A DNA stretch of 64,000 nt from Prostheceraeus crozeri (lineage: Eukaryota > Platyhelminthes > Polycladida > Euryleptidae), in the NCBI GenBank assembly GCA_907163375.1, contig CAJQUW010015458.1, positions 124,001-188,000 of the forward strand. The letters are read 5' to 3'. Numbering within the stretch: the stretch's first letter is position 1; each line of letters begins with the position of its first letter. Below, piece after piece: positions 10,413-22,323 of this stretch. The position numbers were made by a program, and so were the translations under genes. The notes beneath the pieces are model-generated. The model had not been told where the DNA came from and did no database searches. It saw only the letters and a list, made by a program, of their open reading frames with translations.

Positions 10413-11462
10413 TTATTTACTTCTATTGTGATTCTATTGTGCCCTTCTCTATTCATGCATGTCGTGTGTTGTAGCTCTGAAGACGAGTTGTCTTCCGAGC
10501 GCCGTTCTGTAAATACTGTGGTATTGGTCGGTCGTTCACTATACATGGACAATAGAGTGCAGTGAACGTAATGTGGAATTTTGGTACAATCTTTAACAAT
10601 AATAATTACGAGAGCGAGTGGCACAGTGTTTTAAGTGTCTGCCTGTGCATCGTTTATGCACTGTTGTCATGGCAACGCTGCTATAGAGTGTCGGATTTCT
10701 GTGGTCAGAATAGTCGCGCTTTATCACGTCGAATGCAGCGACGCATTCGCCTCCACTTTGATTTAGCCTATTGTGCATTACTTCTGTCCTTTGAGCTACG
10801 TAGTTAGAGAATATTCATTGTTGTCGATGAAATGCATGCAGCATAAACCAAACATGAAATTCAGATTAATCATTACACATTGCCGTTCTTATTTGCAGAT
10901 AAACTTCATTCAAATCAATATCCTTCTCCTGTGAACGGGCAAGTGACTTTGTTCAAGAGCCTCAAGTTAATGAAAGGACGGAATAAAAGCCGCAGCTTTA
11001 AAATTATTTTGCTTTCTTATGTTTGAAGATCCCAGTGGAAAATATACAAACATCCGCTTTTCTATGTTCCTATATAAATATTCAATTAGTAAAGCAATTG
11101 GCGCCCAGAATATCACACACAAATATGATATTTAGGATGAAAAATAGATTTTATATGCTTAATAAATCGATTCACACACTCGTAGGAAGTTTGGGATACA
11201 GGTGAAACTGGTTTAGGCTTCATTTTGTGTTTTTAGTTTATACTTCTGAGTGAATTTATTAAGCATATTGTATTTCCATTTTTGCATAATTACTTATTGG
11301 CTTCCCACCAAAAAACCAGCAGTTTTCGTTTTAAGTTAGTTTCTGCAATGTAAAGTGAAGCAGTTACATATACATGATACACTTAACACTGAAGAAATTA
11401 TTTGCGTAATTAAACGATTTTGCTACACATTTTCATTCAGTGAAAACAGTTTTTCGTGCTAA
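10413..11462. other. Spacer with GC-richer island (unit B)
   Basis: Duplicate of 4323-5372. It includes a second copy of the X-box-like palindrome at 10663-10676. No gene recognised. Confidence 0.35.
10663..10676. promoter_or_regulatory. RFX X-box-like palindrome (unit B)
   Basis: Same GTTGTCATGGCAAC motif as at 4573-4586, carried over by the tandem duplication. Confidence 0.35.
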
Positions 11463-12581
11463 AGGCCCGTTCAGACAGAGAACGGTTTACGGTTTTTCGG
11501 TTTTACCCCCTCCCTCATTGAAGGGAAACCGTAGGTCGTTCAGACAGAACACGGTTTTAGCGACGACAAATGCCCCTCGTCAACTTCAAAAGAGGTGTGT
11601 CTAATGTAGTGGGAGATTGAATATCACAGTATATTTTCTTCAGATACACATCAGATCTAATGAAAAGTCATGCATTCACAATGACAATGTTACGAGCATT
11701 CTGAAAATATTTATCAAAATTGCTGTACAAATACATGTACATGATTTCAATGAAAATGGACCGACTGTAGTTTCTTGAACAGCATGAATGATGTATTCTG
11801 CCGTTGCACCCTTTCTCCATTGCGATCAGTTCATGCACTGATTTGTTTCATCCATGGACTTCTAAAGTAATATATTTAGAAGTCCATGGTTTCATCCTAT
11901 TTCAAAGACGTTACTCAAAAACCTGTGGATTTGTCTTCTAAGGTCATAAAACAGTCTCAACTCAGAAAATTTCACGAGCTGCGAATTCATTTGTCTCATC
12001 AGCGAGGGTACACCACTTCAGTTGACTTGGATCGTCGTCAAGAACAAAGTATTAGCGCAATTGAAGAGGCAATCACATATCGATATTCTGTTTACTTTGA
12101 AAGTGAATTATGACACTGATAATAAAAAATCAAAATATGTGAAATTAAGAAGTCCTTACGCTCATCCGATTCTTTATATTGCTGCGATTTATTTGCAGTG
12201 TAGATCACATGAATCGGTTCGGTAGATCGAGTACAATTGTAAATAATGACTTTGATGATAAGCGTCTGTTAAATGCCGCCCTGAACACTTAAAGAATAAG
12301 GTTTGTTATCAAATGATTTCTTTGATCTAGTTTCCTCAATATTTGACCAAGGTTACCGAAACGGACTTCGTTATGGAGAATGTGATGGTATTATTCATCT
12401 TGCAATCAGAAGCAATAATTCTTTTTCTAGAATGAAAAAACCGCAGTTGAAACTCAGCTCGGCAACCGTGCTGTGTGAGAACGCCATCTGCGGTTTTGCA
12501 CTGACTTTAATGCTAGAAATCGAGAAGCCATCTAGCTCGGCAGAAAATAGCAGCAAAATCGTGCTCTGTCTGAACGGGCCT
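11463..12581. mobile_element. Harbinger-like non-autonomous element (copy B)
   Basis: Duplicate of 5373-6491 with the same AGGCCCGTTCAGACAGAG termini and TAA flanks, and the same central 15-bp hairpin at 11852-11889. Confidence 0.75.
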
Positions 12582-12584
12582 TAA

Positions 12585-14217
12585 ATCACAGGAATGCATG
12601 ACGTAGCGACATTGGTTTTCCAAAAAGTACGTTGAATGAGTGGTCATCTGCCCTTTAGCGCATGACGTGACGCATGACTCAAAAACATCACTTCTACCCG
12701 AGAAAAATATCATCATAAACTTTGAGAGGTACTGCCTAAGTACATGAAAACGCATGACAAGTTAAGGAACGAATTTGACAGTAGAATTAGTAATGATTTG
12801 TGCAACGTGACAATATATATATATATATCTTCATAACTTTCCAAATAGCAGCTAATCTGAAACATTTTAATAATTTGATAATGTGTCAAATAATTCTCAA
12901 GAACCTAACACCTGGCCTCCACTCCCTTAATAGTTCCTCGAAAAAAGACCAATACCGGTTTGTCATCATGTCTTTTATGCATCAATCAATCGAAATGCAG
13001 TCGTGATATTGGAAATAAAAAGATTGTAACATTTTCAATTACTTTGCTTGGCTAATTTCAAAATTAATCAAATGAAATCTTGTACTCCATTTTAGAGAAA
13101 CTCAGATTTGAATATGATTCAATTAATTTCAAAGGATGAAATTTCAATGTACTACATGTTGGTCTCTTGCTAATTACAAGCTCAGAAACAGCACTATCTC
13201 ACTATTAATACTGTTAAAATGCTGCTTAAAATGTAATGCAAATTTGATGACTTGGCATGTGTTGGTTTGTGACCATAGGACAATAATTTCCCTTTTTTAC
13301 ACGAATCTTTATGATCGCCAGCGCAATTCGTCTCCATCTGCATCCATTCTGTCTATTCAATATCAGCTGCATTTTTAGTGAACTTTCACAGCTGTATTCC
13401 ATCTACATGTGAATCAGTATTTCTCTCTATTGGAAACTTTTCCCGATGGTGCTTCTTAGGTGTACATGCAATCTGTCGAAATATGCAACAACCGACATAC
13501 AGCAACTCCGATATCAAAATGTTGTATGATTTGTAAAAATCTTGACTTAGATAGCATTTTAAAATTCAATAAAGTGATTGCGATTCATAGATTAATGATC
13601 ATTCATCATTATCATCATTTCCAGCCCATAATATAGAAATCATTAAATAAAATTGCAGCTAGTCATTCCATAGAATAGGCCTAACTCTTAAGTCTGAAGC
13701 ATAAAGTGGTTAATGTTGGTACTTTGTCTTCCACCTTATTATTTATGTAGACAGATGATTCTTTCACTGCTTCTAAATGAATAAAGCATGAGATATTCGA
13801 TTTTTTGATGGAATTTTTGTTCATTTCAAGGACATTCCAGCTAATACCCCAAGACTTTACTACTAATAGATTCCTCAATAAAAATGAGGTATTTCTGATA
13901 CCGTTCATAATTGTGTGGTCGCCTCATTTTATAATTGGACTTGGACCAACCAGGTAAATAACTATACCACGACATTAAAAACGATGAATTCAAAAATTCT
14001 CTCATATTTAATAATCTATCAACTAGGACGACATATTAGAATAAATGCTGAATAATGAGCCTACATTTTGAGCAATGTGATTCAAGTGATTCAATTGTCA
14101 AATTTTTCCTCCTTCAGGCAACCACGAAAAGCAGCTCACAAGATTACAAAAGAGTTGACACTCACTCATTTATTTTTCTGATGCTATATCCCTATTGTTT
14201 CATTGATATATGACGGA
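12585..14217. other. Non-coding stretch (unit B)
   Basis: Duplicate of 6495-8127; no gene recognised. Confidence 0.4.
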
Positions 14218-14818
14218 CTAGAAAATCAATTTAAATGGTAAATTGATTTTTAGTGCCTCTATCAATAATATTTGGCCGTTGCAAATTTTAATTTAAATGA
14301 AAACAGAGTTCTGACGACATATACTGTAAATGTATAAAGTTTGAGTATTCACTCATTGTCAAGGCGGGCAGAAATGATCGCATTTTTGTTTTACACATAG
14401 ACCATGTGGCAGATTACCATCTGACCGACCCTTTTAAATAATACTTGAAGGCAGACGTTCTTTCGATTTTCATGTACAAAAGATCGAAAACGTTGCCAAA
14501 TTATCAATTCTACTAGCCTATAGAAAGATGTCCTCAGACTTGAACAATTTAAGCACAACAATTCCTTGACAGCCGTAGACGCTGATGCTTACAAGGGCTC
14601 GTCAGTTCGGCTCGGAATGGCCCAAACTAGCTTAAAATATCTAGAATGGCTAAACAAGCTGAAGGACTGAACAGCAGCCCTCAGGACATTTTTCTATTCA
14701 ATGCCCAATGCCCAGGCGAGCTGGCACTCTACAATCTTTATGATTACCAGCCTATAGTATGTAAATGCAAAAATGAGCCAAAAAAGTGATTTTTGACCAC
14801 TAAATGTCTGCCATCCTA
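14218..14818. other. Non-coding stretch
   Basis: No gene, repeat end or motif that I can support. Confidence 0.4.
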
Positions 14819-15123
14819 CACTGTAAACCGCTGGATACGAAAATTACATACAAAAATATGCCAAAATCACATACAATTTGAAACTAACATCTGATTCGAG
14901 ATTTTCGTATGCTTGCAGAGATCTGGTATGCTTTTCATACGAAATCTCACTTGCTTTCGTATGTGATTGGTACGAAGCGATACGAACTCTTCTATCTGTG
15001 ATTGGCTGCTTTACACTGAAATACGAGTTGTTGGTATGTTATATATACGATACCCGATGCAAATTCATACTCATTCGTATGTCTCTGGTATGCCTCTGGT
15101 ATGTATAGCTTTAAGTCACATAG

Positions 15124-15172
<49 letters not shown>

Positions 15173-15490
15173 CATACTACTGTCAAATAACTTTTTTCAG
15201 TAGTACCAGTTGTGAGTATATCTTTGTGATAGTGTGATATTTAACTAGATTAGATTTATTGTGAATTTTATGCTCCACGAGATTGTCGTCCGCTAACAGT
15301 AACATTAACAGAACGCTCAGTTAACCCCATTTTATGAGCCAAGTTGATTAACATCAATTCATTCTAACGATATTTTTCGTGCGATCATGTTGCCTCACAT
15401 ATCTCAAACATAACTATTTTTGCGTTCATGAATTATAATGTGTTTTTATATCGGATTGATAATATGCTTAATTTAAAAATCACACAATGC
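14819..15490 (+). repeat. CATACGAA-rich interspersed repeat, copy 1
   Basis: Starts at CACTGTAAACCGCTGGATACG and runs to about ATATGCTTAATTT. It shares order and sequence with 54424-54843 plus 55551-55768. The first 300 bp are full of CATACGAAA/TTTCGTATG words in both orientations, for example near 14907, 14933, 14956 and 15077. No long open frame or clear terminal repeat was found, so the class is unknown. This copy lacks the piggyBac insertion present in copy 2 and thus shows the empty site (GAATTTTATGCT near 15266). Confidence 0.75.
15127..15171. repeat. (AT)n microsatellite
   Basis: About 22 uninterrupted AT dinucleotides inside the CATACGAA repeat. Copy 2 has only a short GTATGTAT run at the matching place, so the array expanded in this copy. 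Confidence 0.95.
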
Positions 15491-16067
15491 ATAATTGTTG
15501 ATGGTTGAATACTTTTTGATTATTTATGAAATGCCTTAGACTTACATGCATCAAAATCGATTTCAAAATTGAAGGTATGACCCTTGGATGTCATTATCTC
15601 ACTACTTACAGAACAGAAGTAACATCAGTGCGATCTTTATTCACAAAAGGCCTTAAATCAACATACTTTAGACATGATTGATGCTTTCTTTTAACATTGT
15701 GCTGGTATGGCTTTAGCATGTAAAGCATACCACACTTGAAATAACATACGAAAAGCATAGAAATATATACAGAAATATACCAGAAAAATATTTTGGTGTG
15801 CATCCTTCGTATGTGATTGGTATTGAGCGATTTGCAAGTGGTCGACATCAATTCATAAGTCTAAAAATTTATCGGTTTGAACTTTTTCTTGCTATGCCTT
15901 GTATTATGGGAGTTAAAGGCACATTATTTATTATTTGCAACTTCTGTATTTTGCCCGTTCAGGATTTATGGTCGAGTTATTATGTTAATTGATGGTCAGA
16001 TACATTCTTCTTCGTCATGATGACTAATATTGTGTATATTGTATACATACTACTTGTATACGAAATC
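15491..16067. other. Non-coding stretch, possible repeat continuation
   Basis: No gene. A hairpin-like TGGTATGGCTTTAGC...AAAGCATACCA (15703-15733) and the words CATACGAAAAGCAT and CTTCGTATGTGATTGGTA (15745-15820) resemble the first half of the CATACGAA repeat, so a second decayed fragment probably lies here. Confidence 0.4.
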
Positions 16068-16620
16068 TTAAAAGAATGATTGTTTGAATTTTAAAATGCT
16101 ATTCATAGTGGCAAGATCTAATTGGAATGAAAACATTGATACCCTAGAATGGAGCATACCCAAAATAGATGTAGCTTGATATGTTCTGCCAAATAAATTA
16201 CTATGTTTAGAAGATCTTAAGGAAGGCATAATGCCTCCACCCTCTAATACTTCACCGACAAAAAATGCCTGAGGGTTAACTATTGTGAAACTTCGTTTGA
16301 TTGATTCCACCTGATGATTGCAAATGGGCAAATGATTTGCTGAAGCGTGTGTCACGCTCCTGGACAATTTTGTATTTCAAAAGATGCCTACTTGCTTGGC
16401 AGCAAGTTTCGACTTTTTTCAAATTTTCTGATGCTTTTTTATTTCTTCTTTTGTTAATCTTTTCGAAGCTATGAATTATGTCAATATCGGCCCGCGGATC
16501 GCTTTGTGGAGCTGTGTGACCTGTTTTTCCTGCCAACTCCTGATGACGATTGAGCCTGTATCGAGCTATATTCTCTCTGTGAATACACTCACGGAGTTGT
16601 ACTAGTACTTGGTGCGTCAT
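16068..16620 (-). pseudogene. Unrecognised protein in two overlapping frames
   Basis: Two minus-strand frames overlap (16620-16276 and 16367-16068). The first ends in a basic, helical-looking stretch (FEKINKRRNKKASENLKK then HLLKYKIVQE); the second continues with QVESIKRSFTIVNPQAFF and MPSLRSSKHSNLFG. Read in order they look like one coding region with a frame break near 16370, but a splice cannot be excluded. I do not recognise the family. Confidence 0.3.
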
Positions 16621-17193
16621 TAATAAAGATGTTACATTATTATCATGTCACAAATATTGTTTTTTCAGTGCAATAATTTCAGTACAATCATTGAATATTA
16701 ATGATTATCGGATATGAGTTTCCTTGACCATGGACATTTATCTTCCAATGCCCAGATACAGACGCATAGAGTCTATCAAGACCAGCTTGCTGTATATGAG
16801 CAGAATAAGTCATCAAAAACAATATCTCTGTGGCATGACATAATTTTCAATAGAATGTCGGCTGAATAAGTATTTTATAACATGACAGTGCTCTTTCCAG
16901 GCATAAGTCATAACTTCACCTGGAAAAGCAAACTCGCGCTTGCATATCTACAAAATATGAAAACACAAGCTTACTTTATTCAGCAAAAATTGCACAATGA
17001 ATGAACAACAATTCTGCTCCATCGATATTTACATAATCAAATTTGAGCATGTATTTATAGAGAAAGATGCGTTCCATTTATGCAATAGGGCAATAGGCTA
17101 CTTTACTAGCATCCTGTCACTCTGCACTACGCATTTCAATGAGCACTTGCCTTCAGCTCCACTATTATTCATCATATATGCCGGTACAAGTGG
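16621..17193. other. Non-coding stretch
   Basis: Nothing recognised; the plus-strand frame at 16997-17230 has no motifs and runs into the hAT-like element. Confidence 0.4.
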
Positions 17194-17201
17194 ACCAGGG
17201 A

Positions 17202-18256
17202 CAGTGGCGTCGCGTGCTCCCAAATCATAGGCCTTCGCTCAGCATTGGAATACTATTTCTATACCAGACATTTTTTATGTCATAACATTAGTTTTCATAA
17301 AAGATGAATTTTTAATAACAATTTCCCGAACATTTTTAATGCCAAGTCAATGTGCACATGAGAAGTTGATTGCTCATGTCGCCTAACCGCCTTACTCAAG
17401 GAGCTGAGATTACTATATCCCCTCTCTGTCCAGACCACATTTTCTCGAGAAAAAAGGAAGAAGGGAAACAGTTTCTTGCGATTCTCACGGCTGGTCAGCC
17501 ACTCATGTGTTTAAACTTCGATGAATTAAAATGTCTTGTGTATTTCTTATTTCATTCTGAGTACTTTCCATTTTATATCCGGTGTTGGCCTACCTTGCTT
17601 GACGACTGTCATCTTTTCATTATATTCCCGTCGAACGAAGTGCGTGGTTATGAGCTAATCTACAGTACTAAACATAGCGTCACATCAATCACGTAAAAAC
17701 AAATTATGGAATTCTACGGAATCTGTGTGTTCGAGTCAGATGCATTACTCTGCACTCATTGGCGAACGCTCATCATCTGATCGCAGTCTTTTCTGAACGT
17801 CATTCAGCTGCTATTGTTGACGTAGTGACCTCTCCGACGAGAAACGAAGGACAGGAATGGTTGGATTGCGCTTCCCTTTCTATATTTAGGTACCGATCGA
17901 GCCTCGATCAAGAATAACGGAGAATTTCATTGTAAAAATTGAAGAAGACAAAGCATTATGTCTATCGGGAAAGCGTGTGCTTGCTGCCTCACACGCACAC
18001 AACTCTCTTTCGCTCCGTCTGAACACACGACTGGCATGTGTGTCTAATCGTTCGAAGAAAACAGCTGTGATTCGTGCACGCGCAAAGCTGTTCACTCTGA
18101 GGTTCAGCGTCTGATTTTGAGACGGAAAGCTGTGTACAGCTACCACGAGAATCTATTGAATTTAAATGAAATATACACTTTTCATTATTGTAAATGTTGG
18201 TAAATTATTATTGAGGATGCGCCGAAGGCCTCGCAGGTAAGGAGAAGACGCCACTG
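17202..18256. mobile_element. hAT-like non-autonomous element
   Basis: Termini CAGTGGCGTC (17202) and GACGCCACTG (ending 18256) are inverted, and a second inverted word AGGCCTTCG lies about 27 bp inside each end. Flanks are ACCAGGGA (17194-17201) and ACCAGGAA (18257-18264), an 8-bp duplication matching at 7 of 8. CAGTGGCG ends with 8-bp duplications are typical of hAT elements. No transposase motif occurs in the 1055 bp. Confidence 0.75.
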
Positions 18257-18260
18257 ACCA

Positions 18261-18322
18261 GGAATATATAGAGGCAGGGGATTGATAGATCCCATATGCA
18301 ATTGACAAGTGGAGGGTTAGAA
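18261..18322 (+). repeat. Short dispersed repeat (inverted mate at 26282-26353)
   Basis: ATATATAGAGGCAGGGGATT, then GATAGATCC and later GACAAGTGGAGGGT, recur in the same order, reverse-complemented, at 26282-26353. Class unknown. Confidence 0.6.
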
Positions 18323-18569
18323 TCCTGAACGCCTGTACAGCGTAAAATCAGAGTGTTAAGTTGCAGTCATGAATCAAAAACATTCCAAGTAAGTGCATGT
18401 TAGTAATAATTAAAAAGACCATGATTACATTGGAACGCAGGTCAAAGGTCAATCCATGGTCAAAGGTCGCATATCTTTAGAAGAACACCCGGAAAGTTTC
18501 CTCAACTTTCTGTGATTAATTTCCGGCTCCTTTTCAATAGTGATGCGTTTCAACTCGTTCTTTACGAAA
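18323..18569. other. Non-coding spacer
   Basis: No feature recognised; contains two AGGTCAA-type words (about 18440-18466) of no clear meaning. Confidence 0.35.
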
Positions 18570-18571
18570 TA

Positions 18572-20054
18572 CAGTCCGTTTCATAAAAAGTGGATCATCC
18601 TAAAATTTGACTAAATAAAACATAAATATGATACAGAAAGCATTTTTCATGTTATTTCATGTCCCTAATATATTTAAATGTTCTTATATAATCTGATAAG
18701 CTATGATACAGTAACGGTTCTTAAGAAGCTAATATTTTGTGGCCCTACCCTTATTGTCAATGACATTACCAATTCGTCTAGGCATTGATTCGATGATAAT
18801 GAAGCCCTAATTGAGACTTGCATAAGTTGACTCTACTACTCCTGTGCCACGTAGCATTATCATCCATAAATAACCAAGTCGATGGATCACCAAGTTGATC
18901 TGTCATTTGGCCAATGTTCATTTGTAAAACATTCACATAGCGTTCAGAATTCATGGTTCCTTGATGTATGTGAAGTTCAGAGCGGCCATTGGTCCAAATG
19001 CCAGCCCAAATCAGTAGAGTCGCACTACCTTGTACCCGGGAACGATGTAAATGTCTCGGAATTTCCTGATCAAATTTTATCCATAATCTCAATCGACCAT
19101 CAATATCCTTCAGACGGACTGATGCCTCATCAGACCAGACAACCCGATCCCATTGATTTCGCCAGTGACAATGACTCATTGCCATCTGAGACGTCTTTTT
19201 GTATGCTGATCTGATAATTCGATCTGAGAGGGCCTCTTACAGCTCTTGAAATTCGACTCAATAAGTCTTCTACGAATAGTGGACTTAGAAATAGACGAGT
19301 CTAGTGCAGCCATCTCAGTTAACGAGAGACTTGGATCAACTTTAACAAATCTCAAAATTAGGCGGTCTCTACGTTTGGATGTTTTGCGTTGACGGCCAGA
19401 GCCCTCTTTACGACAGAGTCGAAAATCATCATTATGCCATCGATGCACATTTGTGTAAGGGACATTCAGTCGCTTGCTTGTAGCTTGCAAAGAAAACCCT
19501 AGTTCTAGCAAGGCTGACTCTTTGCCTTTTGTGAATGCGATCTCGTTATTGTTCATTTGTGCTTTGTATTGTTTTCAACCGGTAAGAGATAGATTTCTAG
19601 CTGAAAGCAATCAGGAATGCTGCCAGCACCACCGCAACGAAGTCAGAAAGCTATGGAACATGAAGTCCAGTTAATCACATGTAGCAGTTACATTATTGTT
19701 GATGAATAATGGTGCTATACTGACTCTGATTGACCGATTTTCTTTATTTTTGTTTTGCTTGATAGCTTTTGGCTTGTAGAACAACATATTACATAACAAA
19801 TGAAACAAATGTAATTTTATAAGAGTGAGGTATGATTTTGTGTAACATTGCTAAATGAAGATCAAATTATCTACTACTTTTTTTATCTATAACAGAAAAA
19901 CAACTCAATATTCATGCTTGAAATTTCCAACAATGATATTAGTAAGCACAACTGACATATCTTCCAAATTTCAGAGAAATTCGTTCAAGTTTGGCGGAGT
20001 TAGACAAAGTTAAGGCGATGTTTAAGGGTGATCCATTTTTTATGAAACAATCTG
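18572..20054 (-). mobile_element. Tc1-like DNA transposon, copy C, both ends present
   Basis: Starts CAGTCCGTTTCATAAAAAGT and ends TTTTTTATGAAACAATCTG, imperfect inverted repeats of about 28 bp, flanked by TA at 18570-18571 and 20055-20056. Total 1483 bp. Compared with copies A and B it keeps the left terminus but has an internal deletion of roughly 210-230 bp at about 18798, which removes the end of the catalytic domain. It defines the true element boundaries. Confidence 0.92.
18778..19556 (-). pseudogene. Tc1-like transposase, deleted (copy C)
   Basis: Helix-turn-helix frame 19556-19176 and catalytic frame 19185-18778. The first two catalytic Asp residues are present (VVWSDEA, FMDDNATWH), but the internal deletion removes the NPIENVW segment with the final Glu, so this copy cannot be catalytic. 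The N-terminal frame has a few extra residues (KESALLELGFS) where copies A and B have KVSELGFS. The same RRLRWQ/MAMSHCHW frame break is present. Confidence 0.9.
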
Positions 20055-20056
20055 TA

Positions 20057-20560
20057 GTATAGATGTACACAGCCCTTTAGACAGCTTGTTCAGTATACTG
20101 CACAGTAGACGGTTTAAAGTATAGTAACAACATCTCAATTCTTTGAATATGAAGGAATTGTATCGATCGGAGCAATTTGCAAGCGAGGAACAACAGCATT
20201 TACCATTCTAGTAATCCAGCTGTACATTAAAACATCACTTTGAGCAATTAGTAAGTTTCTGTGTAGGGTTTGTTCCGAATTAGCATGTCTCAATTTTACG
20301 CCGTGCTCTAAATCGATGACACAACAATAGATAGCATCCATTATCCTATCAAATTGAACAAAATACTTTCCTTTGTCTATTCCGCAGCAATTCCCATTTT
20401 CTGTTCTGACTTCACAAAGTCATAATAGCAGAACAGCTACTTTTTAGAACCAAGAACAAAGAAAGATGGCATTACAAAGTTTCATTGTAATCCAATGAGA
20501 ATATGTTCAGTGTCATTAAAGCTAGACATTTCCATCCACATTTGATACAGGAAAGCGAAG
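20057..20560. other. Region upstream of the lectin gene
   Basis: No coding feature supported. It should contain the lectin promoter or an upstream intron, but I see no clear TATA box or initiator to mark. Confidence 0.35.
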
Positions 20561-21295
20561 ATGAACTCTCTAACACCGCTCATCTTCTTAGCAATTTTCG
20601 GTGTCGCAAAATGTCAACAGACAATTGAAAGTTATTTCTCAATTGTTGATCCTCAATATTTCAAGCTTGGAAAATCAACTCCGTGCGCTGGTGTTACTTT
20701 CAGCATTCAGGTCGCCCATTCACAGTCAGATTGCGCAATTTGGTGTCATACTGCAAACTGTCAGTCATTCCTCTTTGATGGAAACCAGTGCTCGCTACAC
20801 CACAGAGCTTGCACGACCGCTAAACACCCTGAAGAATTATTCATTCGAATGGTCAATAATTCTGCAGATTTGCAATGGAAATTCCAGCATCACTTGTATC
20901 GCATGATTGCATCACCACGTGGAACATACGAACAAAACAGAGAAACGTGCAGTAAGTTCGGAATGTACCTTTGGAGCCCTGATGACAAATTGGAGAGTGA
21001 TTTTGTGGCCAAGACTGTGATCCCGTCACTGCCAAGCAAATATTTGCAGAAAGTGGATGGAGGATTCATTTCAAGATTCTTTGTTGGAGCAATCGATCGG
21101 CCAAATGGTAATTGTCTACTTCAAGATGCGAAAACAAGATGTCCTCATACATATTACCATTACCTAGAACCGAACTCACCAAATGAAGAATGCGTCCAGT
21201 TTGCGTACAGATACAACAATGTTTGGAAATGGAATGATATTACATGCGACCATCGTACTGATCATTATCCCTTCTGTGAAGGTAAATATCCCTAG
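20561..21295 (+). CDS. Secreted PAN-like / C-type lectin domain protein
   Basis: A 244-residue open frame with a signal peptide at about 1-18 (hydrophobic LTPLIFLAIFGVA, then KCQQ). A cysteine cluster at 42-84 (C42, C58, C62, C67, C77, C84) resembles a PAN/apple-type module. Residues about 113-240 form a C-type lectin domain with Cys130, Cys211, Cys229 and Cys239. The calcium- and sugar-binding EPN motif (203-205) and WND motif (224-226) are both intact; EPN in this family usually means mannose-type specificity. The predicted role is extracellular glycan recognition, possibly immune. GAA-G/GTAAAT at 21282 is a good splice donor, so the protein may continue in another exon rather than end at KYP. 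Confidence 0.85.
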   Translation: MNSLTPLIFLAIFGVAKCQQTIESYFSIVDPQYFKLGKSTPCAGVTFSIQVAHSQSDCAIWCHTANCQSFLFDGNQCSLHHRACTTAKHPEELFIRMVNNSADLQWKFQHHLYRMIASPRGTYEQNRETCSKFGMYLWSPDDKLESDFVAKTVIPSLPSKYLQKVDGGFISRFFVGAIDRPNGNCLLQDAKTRCPHTYYHYLEPNSPNEECVQFAYRYNNVWKWNDITCDHRTDHYPFCEGKYP

Positions 21296-22323
21296 AAATC
21301 CAACAATAGAATCGAAGTGTCATGAACAAAATGATAGCTGTAAATTTAGTCAAATTTGTGTTTTTGTTGACCTTTCAAACTGCAATCATGACGATGCGAG
21401 TTATACTGTAGATGTATCTACAGGATAGATTGTTATAGATGCATTATTTGTAAATGATACAGAAGTGTTCATTTCTTGACCTACAGAGACTTGAGTTTTT
21501 TCACACCCTGTCCAATTGGACCCTTTTACAAATTATTTGCTTTGCTGTTTGAATGGATATGAAAACATTAGGGAAGTTTATTTGATGTCAAACAATGATG
21601 TTCGCGTGAAACCTTTACCTTTTGAATGTCGCTCAGCCTTCCTAGTAAGCACGTTTGGAATGTGTGGAATATTATGGCTGATTTCAATATATTCACTTCT
21701 AATACGTATTGCGGTGTGAATTGTTGATGAAATAAGTTGAGACTACATAAATGTATTCAATCTATCAATAGAAAGATATTCACAGATGCAAGTTTTTGAA
21801 TTTGAAATTATCTACTTATTAAGCATACACTGAAATATGATTTTATGACATTTTCATACTTTTTGTATCTAATCAGCAATTGCTTTTATTAAAAATATTC
21901 AGAATCATGTTGCTCTTAGCAGATGAAACATGGGAAAACAATTTTCCAAAGACTATGTAATATTCCACTGTCTTTGCAATTATCTGCATCGGTATGAGTT
22001 GACTTACCAAATTTCTAGAGGCTCTAACCGGTACATTTTTATCTTTTGAGCGGTTAATCCGCGACCGAAACTGGGACATTGATGAATAGTCGAATTATTA
22101 CTTTTCAAAATGAAAATTTTTGAATTTATAGACTTATAAATATACTTTTTTCAGCAAATGAGCATCATTTTCAAAAACTATTTTTAAGTGCTGATGCTCA
22201 TTCTGAAGCACTACACCATAGGTACTGCCTACTTGCAACTCAAAATTATTAACCGCAATATAAGGTAATAACAAGGCGAATTCAGATGAAATATTGTTGA
22301 ATATGTCTTTGAATATGAATATA
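21296..22323. other. Non-coding stretch downstream of the lectin gene
   Basis: No gene supported. A perfect 11-bp inverted repeat, AATGAGCATCA...TGATGCTCATT, lies at about 22157-22202 with a 24-nt loop. Short open frames (21516-21719; minus 22079-21873) show no motifs. Confidence 0.4.

Larger units (their letters stand above)
8128..14217 (+). repeat. Tandem duplication, unit B (6090 bp)
   Basis: Second unit of the head-to-tail duplication, offset 6090 bp from unit A with about three substitutions seen. Its left edge joins GACGGA (the right end of unit A) to CTTCTTCTTG (the left end of the unit), so this is the only place in the window where that novel junction occurs. Confidence 0.95.

Noticed and set aside
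2038-14217. Reading the 6090-bp direct repeats as terminal repeats of one large element
   Set aside because: The units abut without an interior, contain complete unrelated transposons, and lack any end signature; a tandem duplication explains everything.
15000-15203. Open frames ending in runs of IYIYIY
   Set aside because: Translation of the (AT)n microsatellite.
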